DNA of 36,146 bases from Comamonadaceae bacterium (GTDB lineage Bacteria > Pseudomonadota > Gammaproteobacteria > Burkholderiales > Burkholderiaceae_C), in NCBI GenBank assembly GCA_947373605.1, contig CANBYM010000024.1:1-36146 (forward strand). Direction: 5' to 3'. How positions within the stretch are numbered: the first letter of the stretch is position 1; every line of letters starts with the position of its first letter. Positions 18,009 through 26,911 of this stretch are shown piece after piece. A model generated the notes under the pieces. That model searched no databases, was not told where the DNA came from, and was given only the letters and a program-made list of their open reading frames with translations. The position numbers were made by a program, and so were the translations under genes.

Positions 18009-18695
18009 ATGAAGCAAATCGCATTGGACATCGGCCTCTCCAGTGGCCCCACGATCCACAATTTTTGTGCCGGCCCCAATGAGGCGGCGCTCAAACACAT
18101 TGAGCTGTGGCTCGGCAGCAGTGCCAGTGCAAGCATCCGCTCGCCCGTGCCCACCTACCTGTGGGGTACGCATGGCAGTGGCAAAACGCATTTGCTCAAG
18201 GCGGCCCGGGAAGGCTTGCGTGAGCAAGGGGGGAGGGTCGGCTGGCTCGATCCCACCCAGCAAACGCCGGTGGAGTTCGACGATCAATGGGCCGCTGTGT
18301 TGATGGACGATGTGCACCACTACAACGCTGCCCTGCAGCACACCGCGTTCAGTTGGTTCGTGCAGGCGCAAAGTCTGCAGCGGCCGGTGCTGGCGGCGGG
18401 CGAGCTGGCCCCGGCTGAATTGGCCTTGCGCGATGACTTGCGCACGCGCCTGGGTTGGGGGCATATATTTCGACTGCAATTGCTCAGTGAGCCTGAGCGC
18501 CGGGCGGTGCTGCGTCAGGCCGCGGACGCGCGTGGTGTTTTTTTGGGTGACGATGTGATGGACTTTATGCTCACCCGTTTTTCCCGTGACTTGGGGCATT
18601 TGATGGAACTGCTGGAACTGCTGGACGGCTACAGCCTGCAGACCAAGCGCGCGATCACTATTCCAATGATTAAATCGATGATGGAGAACAGTTAA
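18009..18695 (+). CDS. hda: DnaA regulatory inactivator Hda
   Basis: The product is a 228-residue AAA+ protein resembling the DnaA ATPase core. Hda, bound to the loaded sliding clamp, triggers ATP hydrolysis by DnaA after replication starts and so prevents re-initiation. The N-terminal QIALDIGL matches the clamp-binding peptide. The P-loop is GTHGSGKT (53-60), Walker B is in AAVLMDDVHHYN near 97, and a sensor-II/lid helix region occupies the C-terminus (FSRDLGHLMELLELLDGYSL). The DNA-binding domain of DnaA is absent, which separates the two. The downstream HAD gene overlaps it by one base (TAATG), so they are translationally coupled. Confidence 0.93.
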   Translation: MKQIALDIGLSSGPTIHNFCAGPNEAALKHIELWLGSSASASIRSPVPTYLWGTHGSGKTHLLKAAREGLREQGGRVGWLDPTQQTPVEFDDQWAAVLMDDVHHYNAALQHTAFSWFVQAQSLQRPVLAAGELAPAELALRDDLRTRLGWGHIFRLQLLSEPERRAVLRQAADARGVFLGDDVMDFMLTRFSRDLGHLMELLELLDGYSLQTKRAITIPMIKSMMENS

Positions 18696-19381
18696 TGCAA
18701 TCGCAAACGAAGACGGGCCTGGCCCTGTTTGACCTGGACCATACCCTGATTCCGTTTGACTCTGACTATTCGTGGGGCGAGTTCACCAGCACGCTGGGCT
18801 GGAACGATCCGCTGGAGTTCAAGCAACGCAACGATGCCTTTTATGCCGACTACAAGGCCGGTACGCTCGACATTCACGCCTATTGCCGATTCGCCACCGC
18901 TGCAGTGTGCCGTGAGGGCGAAGCCAAATCGCGGGCTGCGCATGCGCGCTACATGGCCGAAGTAGTACGCAAAGGCATATTGCCGCAGGCAGTTGCGTTG
19001 ATCGAGCAACACAAGCGCGCAGGCGATACGGTGGTCATCATTACAGCCACCAACGAATTTGTGACACGCCCGATTGCTGAGGCGTTCGGCGCGGAACACT
19101 TGCTGGCGATTGAATTAGAGCGTGACAGCGGTACCGGCTGGTATACCGGCGCCATCAAAGGCGTGCCATCGTTTCGCGAAGGCAAGGTTACGCGCATGGA
19201 AGACTGGTTGCGCGCCCATGCGCTGAGCTGGGACACTGTGCACAGCACCTTTTATTCCGACTCTATCAACGATGTGCCTCTGATGGAGCGCGCCGATGTG
19301 CCGGTCGCGACCAATCCGGACGAACGCCTGCGCGCCCTGGCTACCCAGCGCGGATGGCGCATACTCGACCTCTTTGCATGA
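18695..19381 (+). CDS. HAD-superfamily (IB) phosphatase, SerB-like
   Basis: The product is 228 residues. Motif I is ALFDLDHTLIPFDSD, with nucleophile Asp13 and acid/base Asp15; motif II is the Thr in VVIITATNEF; motif III is the Lys in FREGKVTRM; motif IV is YSDSINDVPLME. All catalytic parts of a phosphoserine-phosphatase-like HAD hydrolase are therefore present. Close relatives are annotated only as HAD-IB hydrolases, so the substrate is open. It lies between hda and pcnB with a one-base overlap on the left and 31 bp on the right; this order is widespread in Burkholderiales. Cytoplasmic. Confidence 0.9.
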   Translation: MQSQTKTGLALFDLDHTLIPFDSDYSWGEFTSTLGWNDPLEFKQRNDAFYADYKAGTLDIHAYCRFATAAVCREGEAKSRAAHARYMAEVVRKGILPQAVALIEQHKRAGDTVVIITATNEFVTRPIAEAFGAEHLLAIELERDSGTGWYTGAIKGVPSFREGKVTRMEDWLRAHALSWDTVHSTFYSDSINDVPLMERADVPVATNPDERLRALATQRGWRILDLFA

Positions 19382-19412
19382 CCTGCGGCACATTTTTGCC
19401 AGGAACGAACAC

Positions 19413-21032
19413 TTGATCAAAAAATTCATCGATAAATTGCTGGGCAAAACCAGCGCGGGCGGCAGCAAAAAGCCGCAATTCGGAAAACGGGTTGAGGTGG
19501 GCGCTGCAGTGCACGGCATCAATCCGGAGCTGGTCGACGAGCGCGCGATCAACGTGTGCCGCACCCTTAAGCAGGCCGGTTTTGAAGCCTATATCGTCGG
19601 TGGCGCGGTGCGCGACTTGCTGCTGGGCCTGCGACCTAAGGACTTTGACGTAGCCACCAATGCCACGCCCGAACAGGTCAAAGGCCTGTTCCGGCGCGCC
19701 TTCATCATCGGGCGGCGTTTTCGTATTGTTCACGTGGTGTACGGGCGCGGTCGCGAGCATGAAGTTATTGAGGTATCGACCTTCCGGGCCTATCTGGATA
19801 ACGCAGCAGCAGAGCAAGTGGCCGGTAACGAGAAGACCAGTAAAAGCGAGCTTGCCGGCATGAAGCACGCTGTTGATTCCACCGGCCGGGTGCTGCGCGA
19901 CAACGTCTGGGGCCCCCAGGAAGAGGACGCAGTGCGGCGCGACTTTACGGTCAACGCCATGTACTATGACCCCGAGACGCAAATCGTGGTTGATTACCAC
20001 AATGGTTTGAAAGATGCCAAGAGCCACTTGCTGCGCATGATCGGTGACGCCGCCGTGCGGTACCGCGAAGACCCGGTGCGCATCATCCGCGCGGTCCGTT
20101 TTGCCGCCAAGTTGAGCCCGCTGGGCTTCAAATTGGAAAGCAAAACTGCCGGTCCGCTGATCAAGTCGCAATCTCTCCTTGCCGACGTGCCGCAAAGCCG
20201 CTTATTTGATGAAATGCTCAAGCTGCTGCAGACCGGCCATGCGCTGGCCTCTATCGAGCAACTCAAGTTGCTTGGCATGGCGCGCGGCATTTATCCCCTG
20301 TTGGACGTGGTTGTTGAGCGCGCCGATCAGCCCTTTGTGCATGCCGCTTTAAAGGATACGGACCGACGCGTGGGCGAGGACAAGGCGGTTGCGCCAAGCT
20401 TCCTGCTCGCGTGTGTGCTGTGGGCGGACGTACGTGACGGCTGGGCCAAACGGGTTGCCGACCGGCAGCACAGCCATCCAGCGCTGCAGGACGCGATTGA
20501 AGATGTGTTTAATGCACGCATCGGCGATGTGTCCGGTCGCGGCAAGCTGGCCGGTGATATGCGTGAAATCTGGCTGATGCAGCCGCGCTTTGAGAAGCGC
20601 ATGGGCAGCGCGCCTTATGGTTTGGTGGAGCAGCCGCGCTTTCGCGCCGCATTTGACTTTATGCGCTTGCGGGCTGACGCAGGTGAGGTTGATGAGCTAC
20701 TGGCTGACTGGTGGCAGGAGTTCAGCGTTGCGGACGATAGCCTGCGCCAGGATCTGGTCGATCAGGTTCGTGCCGAGCAGCAAAAGCGCGCCCGCACGCC
20801 CCGCGTGCAGCGGGCGCCGGCACCGCAGGACAGCACAGCCAATCGTGGCACGGCAGTTCAGCGCACCGATTCCGGCGTGTCCTCAACGGTCGATGGCGCA
20901 TCGGCGGACGAAAACACCGGTGGAACCGAGGGCGGGGACGGTGCGGCACCCAAGAAGCGCCGTCGGCGCCGCCGCTCTACCGGACCAAAGACCGGTGGAA
21001 CGCCTTATGACGGCGCTGAGTCCGACGCCTGA
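19413..21032 (+). CDS. pcnB: Poly(A) polymerase I (polynucleotide adenylyltransferase)
   Basis: The product is 539 residues. It adds poly(A) tails to RNA 3' ends, promoting decay. Catalytic nucleotidyltransferase motifs: VGGAVRDLLLG near 62, DFDVATNATPEQV near 77 with the DxD pair, VRRDFTVNAMYY near 176, and RYREDPVRIIRAVRFAAKL near 216. The start is TTG at 19413: it yields IKKFIDKLLGK, the family N-terminus, and follows AGGAACGAACAC; the frame's upstream extension lies inside the HAD gene. The last ~80 residues form a low-complexity tail, with Thr/Gly/Ala-rich sequence and an arginine run (PKKRRRRRRSTG) that may bind RNA. TTG starts are familiar in pcnB and keep expression low. It overlaps folK by 26 bases. 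Confidence 0.95.
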   Translation: MIKKFIDKLLGKTSAGGSKKPQFGKRVEVGAAVHGINPELVDERAINVCRTLKQAGFEAYIVGGAVRDLLLGLRPKDFDVATNATPEQVKGLFRRAFIIGRRFRIVHVVYGRGREHEVIEVSTFRAYLDNAAAEQVAGNEKTSKSELAGMKHAVDSTGRVLRDNVWGPQEEDAVRRDFTVNAMYYDPETQIVVDYHNGLKDAKSHLLRMIGDAAVRYREDPVRIIRAVRFAAKLSPLGFKLESKTAGPLIKSQSLLADVPQSRLFDEMLKLLQTGHALASIEQLKLLGMARGIYPLLDVVVERADQPFVHAALKDTDRRVGEDKAVAPSFLLACVLWADVRDGWAKRVADRQHSHPALQDAIEDVFNARIGDVSGRGKLAGDMREIWLMQPRFEKRMGSAPYGLVEQPRFRAAFDFMRLRADAGEVDELLADWWQEFSVADDSLRQDLVDQVRAEQQKRARTPRVQRAPAPQDSTANRGTAVQRTDSGVSSTVDGASADENTGGTEGGDGAAPKKRRRRRRSTGPKTGGTPYDGAESDA

Positions 21033-21498
21033 TACTGTGCCAGGGACAATTGCATACATCGGCTTTGGGGGCAATCTCGGTGATGCCCGGTTGGCGGTGC
21101 TCGCAGCGCTTGACGCTGTGGCGTCGCTGCCACAGGTCGCGGAGCTTGCCCGATCATCCCTGTATGGCAGCTCGCCGGTAGATGCCGGTGGCGCAGACTA
21201 TGTCAACGCCGTAGCTTCCATACGCACCGGACGTTCTGCAGCGGGCCTACTACAAGCCTTGCAAACCATAGAAGCCGATGCCGGGCGCGAGCGCCCCTAT
21301 CGCAACGCGCCACGAACCCTGGATCTGGACATTCTGTTGTTCGGAGATACCCCGATCAACACGGAGCGCTTGCAGGTGCCCCACCCGCGCATGTATGAAC
21401 GCGCTTTTGTGCTGGTACCGCTGGCGGAGATTGCGCCGCAGCTTGTGTCTGAACTGCAACTGGAATCTGTGAGGGGGCAGTACATATGGCGACTGTAA
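21007..21498 (+). CDS. folK: 2-amino-4-hydroxy-6-hydroxymethyldihydropteridine pyrophosphokinase
   Basis: This 163-residue cytoplasmic enzyme of folate synthesis transfers diphosphate from ATP to hydroxymethyldihydropterin. Motifs: AYIGFGGNLGDAR near 16, YVNAVASIRTG near 60, RERPYRNAPRTLDLDILLFG near 93 (the Mg-binding DLDIL), and VPHPRMYERAFVLVPLAEIA near 118. The ATG at 21007 lies inside the pcnB 3' end, giving a 26-base overlap, which is the usual pcnB-folK coupling. The open frame extends further upstream but only as a shadow of pcnB. Confidence 0.95.
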   Translation: MTALSPTPDTVPGTIAYIGFGGNLGDARLAVLAALDAVASLPQVAELARSSLYGSSPVDAGGADYVNAVASIRTGRSAAGLLQALQTIEADAGRERPYRNAPRTLDLDILLFGDTPINTERLQVPHPRMYERAFVLVPLAEIAPQLVSELQLESVRGQYIWRL

Positions 21499-22403
21499 AG
21501 CGGCTGCCCTCGCTCAATGCGCTCAAGGCTTTCGCCGTAGCGGCGCAACAGGGCAGTTTCACTCTGGCAGGCGAAGTGCTTCACGTCACCCAAGGCGCAA
21601 TCAGCCGCCAGGTCAAGCAGCTGGAAGCCGCTATGGGCATAGCGCTCTTTGTCCGCGTCCATCAGAAAGTGGAGCTGACCGAGGCGGGGCGTGAGCTTGC
21701 CGCAACGCTTACGCGTTTATTCGATGAAATGGAAGACGCTGTTGAGTTGGCAGTCGATAAGGTCACCGGTCGCACCCGCAGGCAAACGCTGCTGGTGAAT
21801 GTGCCGCCGACTTTTGCGACACGCTGGCTGGCACCCCGGCTGTCGGATTTTCGGGCCCGCTTTCCGCACATTGATATGTCGGTTACCACGGAACGGATAC
21901 AAAACCTGCGCGAAGCGCGGGGTGTGGACTGCCTGATTGTTTTTGGCACGCAGGCCTGGCCGCAAGCAGTCTGTGAGCGACTCCTGCAGGAGCACCACAT
22001 CATGGTCAGCAGTCCATCGTTATGGCAAGAGGGACAGCCGCGCCCAGTAGTAGCGTCAACCCTGTTACATATCCTGGATGGCGAGGTACGTATTCCGGTG
22101 TGGGAGGAGTGGATCGCACTGCACGGACCGGCGGACCTGGATGCGCGCCCTGGCTTGACCTTCAGCACACTGGATCAGGCGATTAATGCAGCGCTGGCGG
22201 GGGCCGGCGTGGTGGTGGTGGATGAGGCCATGATCGTGCGGGAAATTAAATCCGGTGCCTTGCGCCGCCATGGTGACCAGTTCATGGACGGGCCCAACGG
22301 CTACTGGTTTGTCGAAACGGGCCTGACGCCTGCAACGTCCGGCAATGTGGCGGCATTTAAAAAATGGTTGACGGAGCAGTTGACGCTGTCCGCTAACAAC
22401 TGA
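21486..22403 (+). CDS. LysR-family transcriptional regulator (GcvA-like)
   Basis: The product is 305 residues. An N-terminal winged helix-turn-helix (about 10-65: LPSLNALKAFAVAAQQGSFT, then VTQGAISRQVKQLE) is followed by a linker helix and a periplasmic-binding-like effector domain (from about 95: LLVNVPPTFATRWLAPRL). The opening and the WLAPRLSDFRARFPHI segment are typical of the GcvA group. The ATG at 21486 is preceded by GAGGGGG and overlaps the folK end by 13 bases. It is convergent with the EamA-type gene (33-bp gap). LysR regulators often act on neighbours, so the transporter or catabolic locus downstream is a possible target, but a divergent target, the usual arrangement, is not present. 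Confidence 0.9.
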   Translation: MATVKRLPSLNALKAFAVAAQQGSFTLAGEVLHVTQGAISRQVKQLEAAMGIALFVRVHQKVELTEAGRELAATLTRLFDEMEDAVELAVDKVTGRTRRQTLLVNVPPTFATRWLAPRLSDFRARFPHIDMSVTTERIQNLREARGVDCLIVFGTQAWPQAVCERLLQEHHIMVSSPSLWQEGQPRPVVASTLLHILDGEVRIPVWEEWIALHGPADLDARPGLTFSTLDQAINAALAGAGVVVVDEAMIVREIKSGALRRHGDQFMDGPNGYWFVETGLTPATSGNVAAFKKWLTEQLTLSANN

Positions 22404-22436
22404 TGTTCGCGCAGACCGAAGCGGCTTAGTGCATTG

Positions 22437-23312
22437 TTAATGCGTTGCAGCTTTGGCGTCACCGTGATTGCCGGACAGCAACAGGTTGGCTGCCACAGCC
22501 AGCACAATCACCGCGCCGCCAATTAGGCTTGCGCTGCGCACACTGTCTCCAAACACCACATACGCCCATAGGGGTGCCAGCGCAATCTCCAGCATACATA
22601 TCAAGGAAGCCAGCACCGCTTTGATTTTGCGCACGCCCAGCAGATACAGGCCAAAGCCGACACCAATATTCAGAAAACCGTATAGCCATAGCCACGCCAT
22701 GTCATGCGCACTGGTGTGCCGGAAGTCGCTAAAGGGCACCATGATCAATGCCGACAGCGCCGCGCCAGCGTAGGTGACCTTGACCATCTGTGCTTGCGGG
22801 TAGCGTTTGATGCCCACCGTCATTGCCGCAAATAAGAGGGTGGCGCAAAAGCTCAAAAGTGTGCCGAATACATTTTTTAACGACGGTTGCCCGCCCAGAA
22901 TAATGGCGACGCCAATTGCAACCACCGCACTGCAAGCCATGTCCCACGCGCGCACCGGCTGTTTGAGTAGCAGGACCGACAGTAACAGGGTGACAACGGG
23001 GAACGCGCCATAAATAAACACCACGTCTGCCACCGGGGCGAAATAGAACGCCGCCACGAAACTGATCATGGCCGCCGCACCCAGAAACGACATAATGACT
23101 TCGGAACGTGTCAGACGCCAAAGGCTTGCGGCACCTTCATTGTTTTGTAACACTGCATGCACTACTAGCACAGTCAATCCCCCCAATGCCGATCGCCACA
23201 ACAGCGTGGTCGGCATGTCGGTACTGACCAGTCGTGGAAAAAGACCCGCCGTACTCCAGGATAGCGCTGCTAAAACGATAAGCAGCGCACCCCACCAGAA
23301 GTCGGAGCGCAA
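22437..23312 (-). CDS. EamA/DMT-family transporter
   Basis: The product is a 291-residue inner-membrane protein with ten predicted helices in two EamA repeats (about 5-140 and 150-285). Members export or import metabolites such as amino acids and nucleotide precursors. Recognisable parts are GALLIVLAALSWSTAGLFPR at the start and LEIALAPLWAYVVFGD in the second repeat. The start codon is TTG at 23312, one base after the ATPase gene's stop; the next in-frame ATG (residue 33) would remove the first helix. This makes it the last gene of the ABC-transporter operon, probably translationally coupled. The substrate is unknown; efflux of a by-product of the imported compound is one possibility. Confidence 0.88.
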   Translation of the reverse strand: MRSDFWWGALLIVLAALSWSTAGLFPRLVSTDMPTTLLWRSALGGLTVLVVHAVLQNNEGAASLWRLTRSEVIMSFLGAAAMISFVAAFYFAPVADVVFIYGAFPVVTLLLSVLLLKQPVRAWDMACSAVVAIGVAIILGGQPSLKNVFGTLLSFCATLLFAAMTVGIKRYPQAQMVKVTYAGAALSALIMVPFSDFRHTSAHDMAWLWLYGFLNIGVGFGLYLLGVRKIKAVLASLICMLEIALAPLWAYVVFGDSVRSASLIGGAVIVLAVAANLLLSGNHGDAKAATH

Positions 23313-23313
23313 A

Positions 23314-24930
23314 TCAGGCCTTGGCCGTTGCGCGGTGAGCGAGTACTTCGTCGAGCCAATCTACCCGCATTTCCGGTACCGCAGTGATTAACTTCTGCGT
23401 ATACGGATGCTCCGGGTTGTCGAAAATTTTGTCGGTGGCATCAAATGCGACAAACTGACCCTGCAACATGACTGCAGTGCGGTGTGCAATGCGATGCACC
23501 ACATCCAGATCGTGCGTGATCAAAATATAGGAAAGGCCCAGCTCCCTTTGCAGTTTGCGCAGCAGGGTCAGAATTTCTTCAGCCACCAGAGGGTCCAGTG
23601 CAGAAGTCGGCTCGTCCAGAATAATCAGCTCCGGTTTGGCCGCCAGCGCGCGGGCAATACAAACACGTTGCTTTTGGCCACCCGAGAGCTGACCGGGACG
23701 GCGCTCCAGAAACTCCTCGGGCAATTCCACAAGTTTCATCAGTTCTTTGGCTCGCTCCAACGTTTCTTTGCGCCCGCTGCCGAAGTAAAACTGGACTGGC
23801 CGCCCCACAATTTCCAGCAGGCTTTGGCGCGGATTTATGGCCACGTCTGGGATCTGGTACACCAGCTGGATACGACGCTTGAGCTCTTTGGTGCGTGCTT
23901 TGAGGCTGGGCGGCAAGGACTTGCCCTGGAAAACAATCTCGCCACTCTTGGGTGGTAATAAGCCGGTGACAACCCGCGCCAATGTGGACTTGCCTGAGCC
24001 CGATTCGCCAACCACGGCAACGGTCTCTCCCAACTTCACGTCCAAAGATACGCCGCGCACCACATGAAAGGTACCGTAATAGGCGTGGCAGTCTTTGATG
24101 GACAACACGGTCTCGGGTTTGACCGTAGCCGCCACTGCACGCTCACTGGCAGCGGCGCCGCGCACGGCAACCAGCCGCGCAGTGTAGTCCTGCTTGGCAT
24201 GGTGCAGGATCTGCTCGGTCAATCCCTCTTCCACTTCTTTGCCGTGGCGCAGCACCTTAATCCGGTCCGCCACTTGCGCAACGACCGCCAGGTCGTGCGT
24301 GATGTAGAGCGCCGCCGTGTTGTATTGGCGGATCAGGGACTTAAGCAGGATGAGCACTTCGATCTGGGTGGTCACATCAAGCGCCGTTGTGGGTTCATCC
24401 AGAACCAGCACATCGGGGCGGCAGGACATGGCCATTGCTGCCATGGCGCGTTGCAATTGTCCACCGGAGGCCTGGTGGGGATAGCGGGCTCCGAAGTTTT
24501 CAGAGTCCGGCAGGTCCAATGCTTTAAATAACTGGCGCGCCCAAGCTTCGGCCTCGGTACGGGTCATTAGCTTGTGAATCAGTGGTGCCTCACAAACCTG
24601 ATCCATGAGCGTGTGTGATGGATTGAAAGCGGCGGTAGCCGATTGCGCGATATAGGCAATGCGCTTGCCACGGGTCCGGCGACGTCCATCTGCGTCTAGT
24701 GAACGGATGTTGGTTCCGCCGAGATTGACCTCGCCGCCTGCGATGTGCACGCCCGCGCGGGCATAACACATGCTTGACAAACCGATCGTAGATTTGCCGG
24801 CACCGCTCTCGCCAATGAGGCCCAATACCTCACCTTTGTTGAGCTGGAGGTCGACGTTGTCAACTATGACGTTGCCCGCAATGCTTTCCAGCCGCAGGCC
24901 CTTGATCTGAAGAATGATTTCGTTGTCCAT
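23314..24930 (-). CDS. Peptide/nickel-type ABC transporter, fused double ATPase
   Basis: The product is 538 residues and contains two complete ABC ATPase domains, equivalent to DppD and DppF joined in one chain. First domain: Walker A IGESGAGKST near 39, signature ASGGQLQRAMAAMA, Walker B VLVLDEPTTALDV. Second domain: Walker A VGESGSGKST near 308, signature LSGGQKQRVCIARALA, Walker B LIILDEPTSALDP. Both active sites look intact. It energises import through the two upstream permeases on the cytoplasmic face. I favour ATG 24930; a TTG two codons upstream is also possible. It lies 15 bp after the DppC-like permease gene. Confidence 0.93.
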   Translation of the reverse strand: MDNEIILQIKGLRLESIAGNVIVDNVDLQLNKGEVLGLIGESGAGKSTIGLSSMCYARAGVHIAGGEVNLGGTNIRSLDADGRRRTRGKRIAYIAQSATAAFNPSHTLMDQVCEAPLIHKLMTRTEAEAWARQLFKALDLPDSENFGARYPHQASGGQLQRAMAAMAMSCRPDVLVLDEPTTALDVTTQIEVLILLKSLIRQYNTAALYITHDLAVVAQVADRIKVLRHGKEVEEGLTEQILHHAKQDYTARLVAVRGAAASERAVAATVKPETVLSIKDCHAYYGTFHVVRGVSLDVKLGETVAVVGESGSGKSTLARVVTGLLPPKSGEIVFQGKSLPPSLKARTKELKRRIQLVYQIPDVAINPRQSLLEIVGRPVQFYFGSGRKETLERAKELMKLVELPEEFLERRPGQLSGGQKQRVCIARALAAKPELIILDEPTSALDPLVAEEILTLLRKLQRELGLSYILITHDLDVVHRIAHRTAVMLQGQFVAFDATDKIFDNPEHPYTQKLITAVPEMRVDWLDEVLAHRATAKA

Positions 24931-24945
24931 TGCCAAGGTTCTTTC

Positions 24946-25779
24946 TTATAGTTCTGCTTGGGCGCCAGACGGGCGCGCATCGATGGACAGCATCCAGTCC
25001 ACCACCAGATTGACCGATACGGTCAACAACGCGATTGCAGTTGCCGGATAGATGGGCGCCATCATGCCGAAATTAATGGCGGCAGCATTTTCACGCACCA
25101 TGCCGCCCAGATCCGCGTAGGGCGGCTGAATACCCAGGCCCAGAAATGACAGGCCGGCAATAAACAAAAAGTTAAAGCAAAAACGCAAACCAAACTCCGA
25201 CACCAATGGAGCCCATGCGTTGGGCAGAATTTCGCGGCTGATGACCCACCACAGGCCTTCACCACGCAGGCGAGCGGCCTCGACATATTCCATCACCGAC
25301 AGGTTCATGCCCAAAGCACGTGAGAGGCGAAATACACGGGTCGAGTCCAGCACCGCAATGGTCATGATCAGTACCGGAATGCTAGAGCCGAAAACGCCCA
25401 GAATAATCAGCGCAAAAATCAGTCCCGGGATGGAAAGCATGACGTCGACAAGGCGCGTAAAAAACACGTCCACCCAGCCGCCCATCACGGAGCTCACAAA
25501 ACCGGAAACAATGCCGATTAGAAACGACAGCATGGTGATGGCCAGAGCAACGCCTATGGTCATGCGCGTGCCGTACATGATGCGCGTGAGCATATCGCGC
25601 CCGATCTGGTCGGCGCCGAGTAACATTTTCATGGAGGGTTCATCCCACGTTCCACCGATATTGGCTGACTCAGGGTAGGGTGCCAGCCATGGGGTAAACA
25701 ACGAGATAAAGACGAAGATCGCAATCATTGCGAATCCGAAGCCGGCAGTCGCAGTGAGTTTGTGTCCGAACAGTTTCAT
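24946..25779 (-). CDS. ABC transporter permease, DppC-like
   Basis: The product is a 277-residue inner-membrane protein with about six helices. After an N-terminal helix (about 12-32) it has the DppC-type segment MLLGADQIGRDMLTRIMYGT near 54. The coupling region, which contacts the ATPase, is EYVEAARLRGEGLWWVISRE with ILPNAWAP following (from about 160). It pairs with the DppB-like permease to form the channel. The ribosome-binding site AGGACAC precedes ATG 25779. It lies 24 bp after the DppB-like gene. Confidence 0.92.
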   Translation of the reverse strand: MKLFGHKLTATAGFGFAMIAIFVFISLFTPWLAPYPESANIGGTWDEPSMKMLLGADQIGRDMLTRIMYGTRMTIGVALAITMLSFLIGIVSGFVSSVMGGWVDVFFTRLVDVMLSIPGLIFALIILGVFGSSIPVLIMTIAVLDSTRVFRLSRALGMNLSVMEYVEAARLRGEGLWWVISREILPNAWAPLVSEFGLRFCFNFLFIAGLSFLGLGIQPPYADLGGMVRENAAAINFGMMAPIYPATAIALLTVSVNLVVDWMLSIDARPSGAQAEL

Positions 25780-25803
25780 GCTTGTGTCCTATTCTTTTTT
25801 TTC

Positions 25804-26751
25804 TTATCGTTTGTGGCGCAAACGCGGATTGACCAGAATCACCAGAATGTCTGCTAGCGTATTGAGTGACACAAACACCATGGCAAATACCAAACCACAG
25901 GCCTGAATCACGGGTACGTCACGCTTGGACACAGCGTCAACCATGAGTTGCCCCAGACCGGGGTATACAAAAACCGCTTCGATCACGACCACGCCGACGA
26001 CGAGGTAGGCAAGGTTGAGCGCAATGACGGTAATGATGGGAGCTGCAGCGTTAGGCAAGGCGTGGCGAACAATGACACGCTTGCGGCGTGCGCCTTTTAA
26101 AAAAGCCATTTCAATGTAGGGCGTGGACATGACCGACAGCACCGAGCTGCGGGTCATGCGCAACATGTGGGCTGCCACGAGCAGCGTCAGCGTAATGGCC
26201 GGCAATGTGGTTTGGTAAACCCGCTCGGTAAACGGCATGCCCTTAAATACAGTGGAAAGCGAAGGGAACCAATCTACGTCCACCGCCATGAAAATGATTA
26301 GCAGGTAGGCAATAAAAAATTCCGGAAGCGAGATGGCAATCAGCGTCAGGATATTGGCCAGCTTGTCGGAAACCTTCCCTTCATTGATGGCAGAAAAAAT
26401 ACCCAGGCCTACGGCCAGGGGAATCGCAATCAACGCGGCGTAGCCGGCCAGGAATAGCGTGTTGCCCAAGCGCGGCAGGATCTCGTCAACAATCACCCGC
26501 TTATTTGTTAATGCAACGCCCAGGTTTCCTTGCAGCGCGTTGGTAAACCAGTTCCAGTAGCGTATGTAAGACGGTACGTCCAGACCGAGTTCCTTGCGCA
26601 AAATGCGTAAGGAGTCAGGCGTGGCACCTTGACCCAATATCGCCGATGCAGCGTCTCCAGGCAAAATTTCGGTACATACAAAAATAAGCACTGACACCGC
26701 AAAAAGGGTGAGGGCTGCTAACAGCAGTCGGTTCAATATGAGTTTAGCCAT
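25804..26751 (-). CDS. ABC transporter permease, DppB-like
   Basis: The product is a 315-residue inner-membrane permease. The N-terminus (LILNRLLLAALTLFAVSVLI), then PGDAASAILGQGATPDSLRI and the extracytoplasmic loop up to about 95, are typical of DppB/OppB. The coupling motif is YIEMAFLKGARRKRVIVRHA with LPNAAAPI after it (near 205). I chose ATG 26751 (MAKLILNR); the frame's 18-codon extension is outside the family and within the leader. A strong hairpin lies between this gene and the binding-protein gene upstream, which should reduce permease expression relative to the binding protein. Confidence 0.92.
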   Translation of the reverse strand: MAKLILNRLLLAALTLFAVSVLIFVCTEILPGDAASAILGQGATPDSLRILRKELGLDVPSYIRYWNWFTNALQGNLGVALTNKRVIVDEILPRLGNTLFLAGYAALIAIPLAVGLGIFSAINEGKVSDKLANILTLIAISLPEFFIAYLLIIFMAVDVDWFPSLSTVFKGMPFTERVYQTTLPAITLTLLVAAHMLRMTRSSVLSVMSTPYIEMAFLKGARRKRVIVRHALPNAAAPIITVIALNLAYLVVGVVVIEAVFVYPGLGQLMVDAVSKRDVPVIQACGLVFAMVFVSLNTLADILVILVNPRLRHKR

Positions 26752-26810
26752 TGTGTTTTTCTTATAGCAAATCTGATGGTGTATGCCTCGACACGAAGCC
26801 CACAAAAACC

Positions 26811-26846
26811 AAAAAAGCGGGGAGGGGTAGAACTCCTCCCCGCTTT
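26811..26846 (-). terminator. Intercistronic terminator after the binding-protein gene
   Basis: On the minus strand AAAGCGGGGAGG pairs with CCTCCCCGCTTT (12 bp, loop of about 9) and is followed by a run of T residues (complement of the A-run at 26811-26816). It sits about 65 bp after the binding-protein stop and 60 bp before the DppB-like start, so it acts as a partial terminator or 3' stabiliser in the operon. Confidence 0.85.
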
Positions 26847-26911
26847 AACTTTGACGCAACTAATGTGCCATCGCCTGGTACGGTTGCCAGGCGGTTTGGC
26901 CGGTTGTAGTA

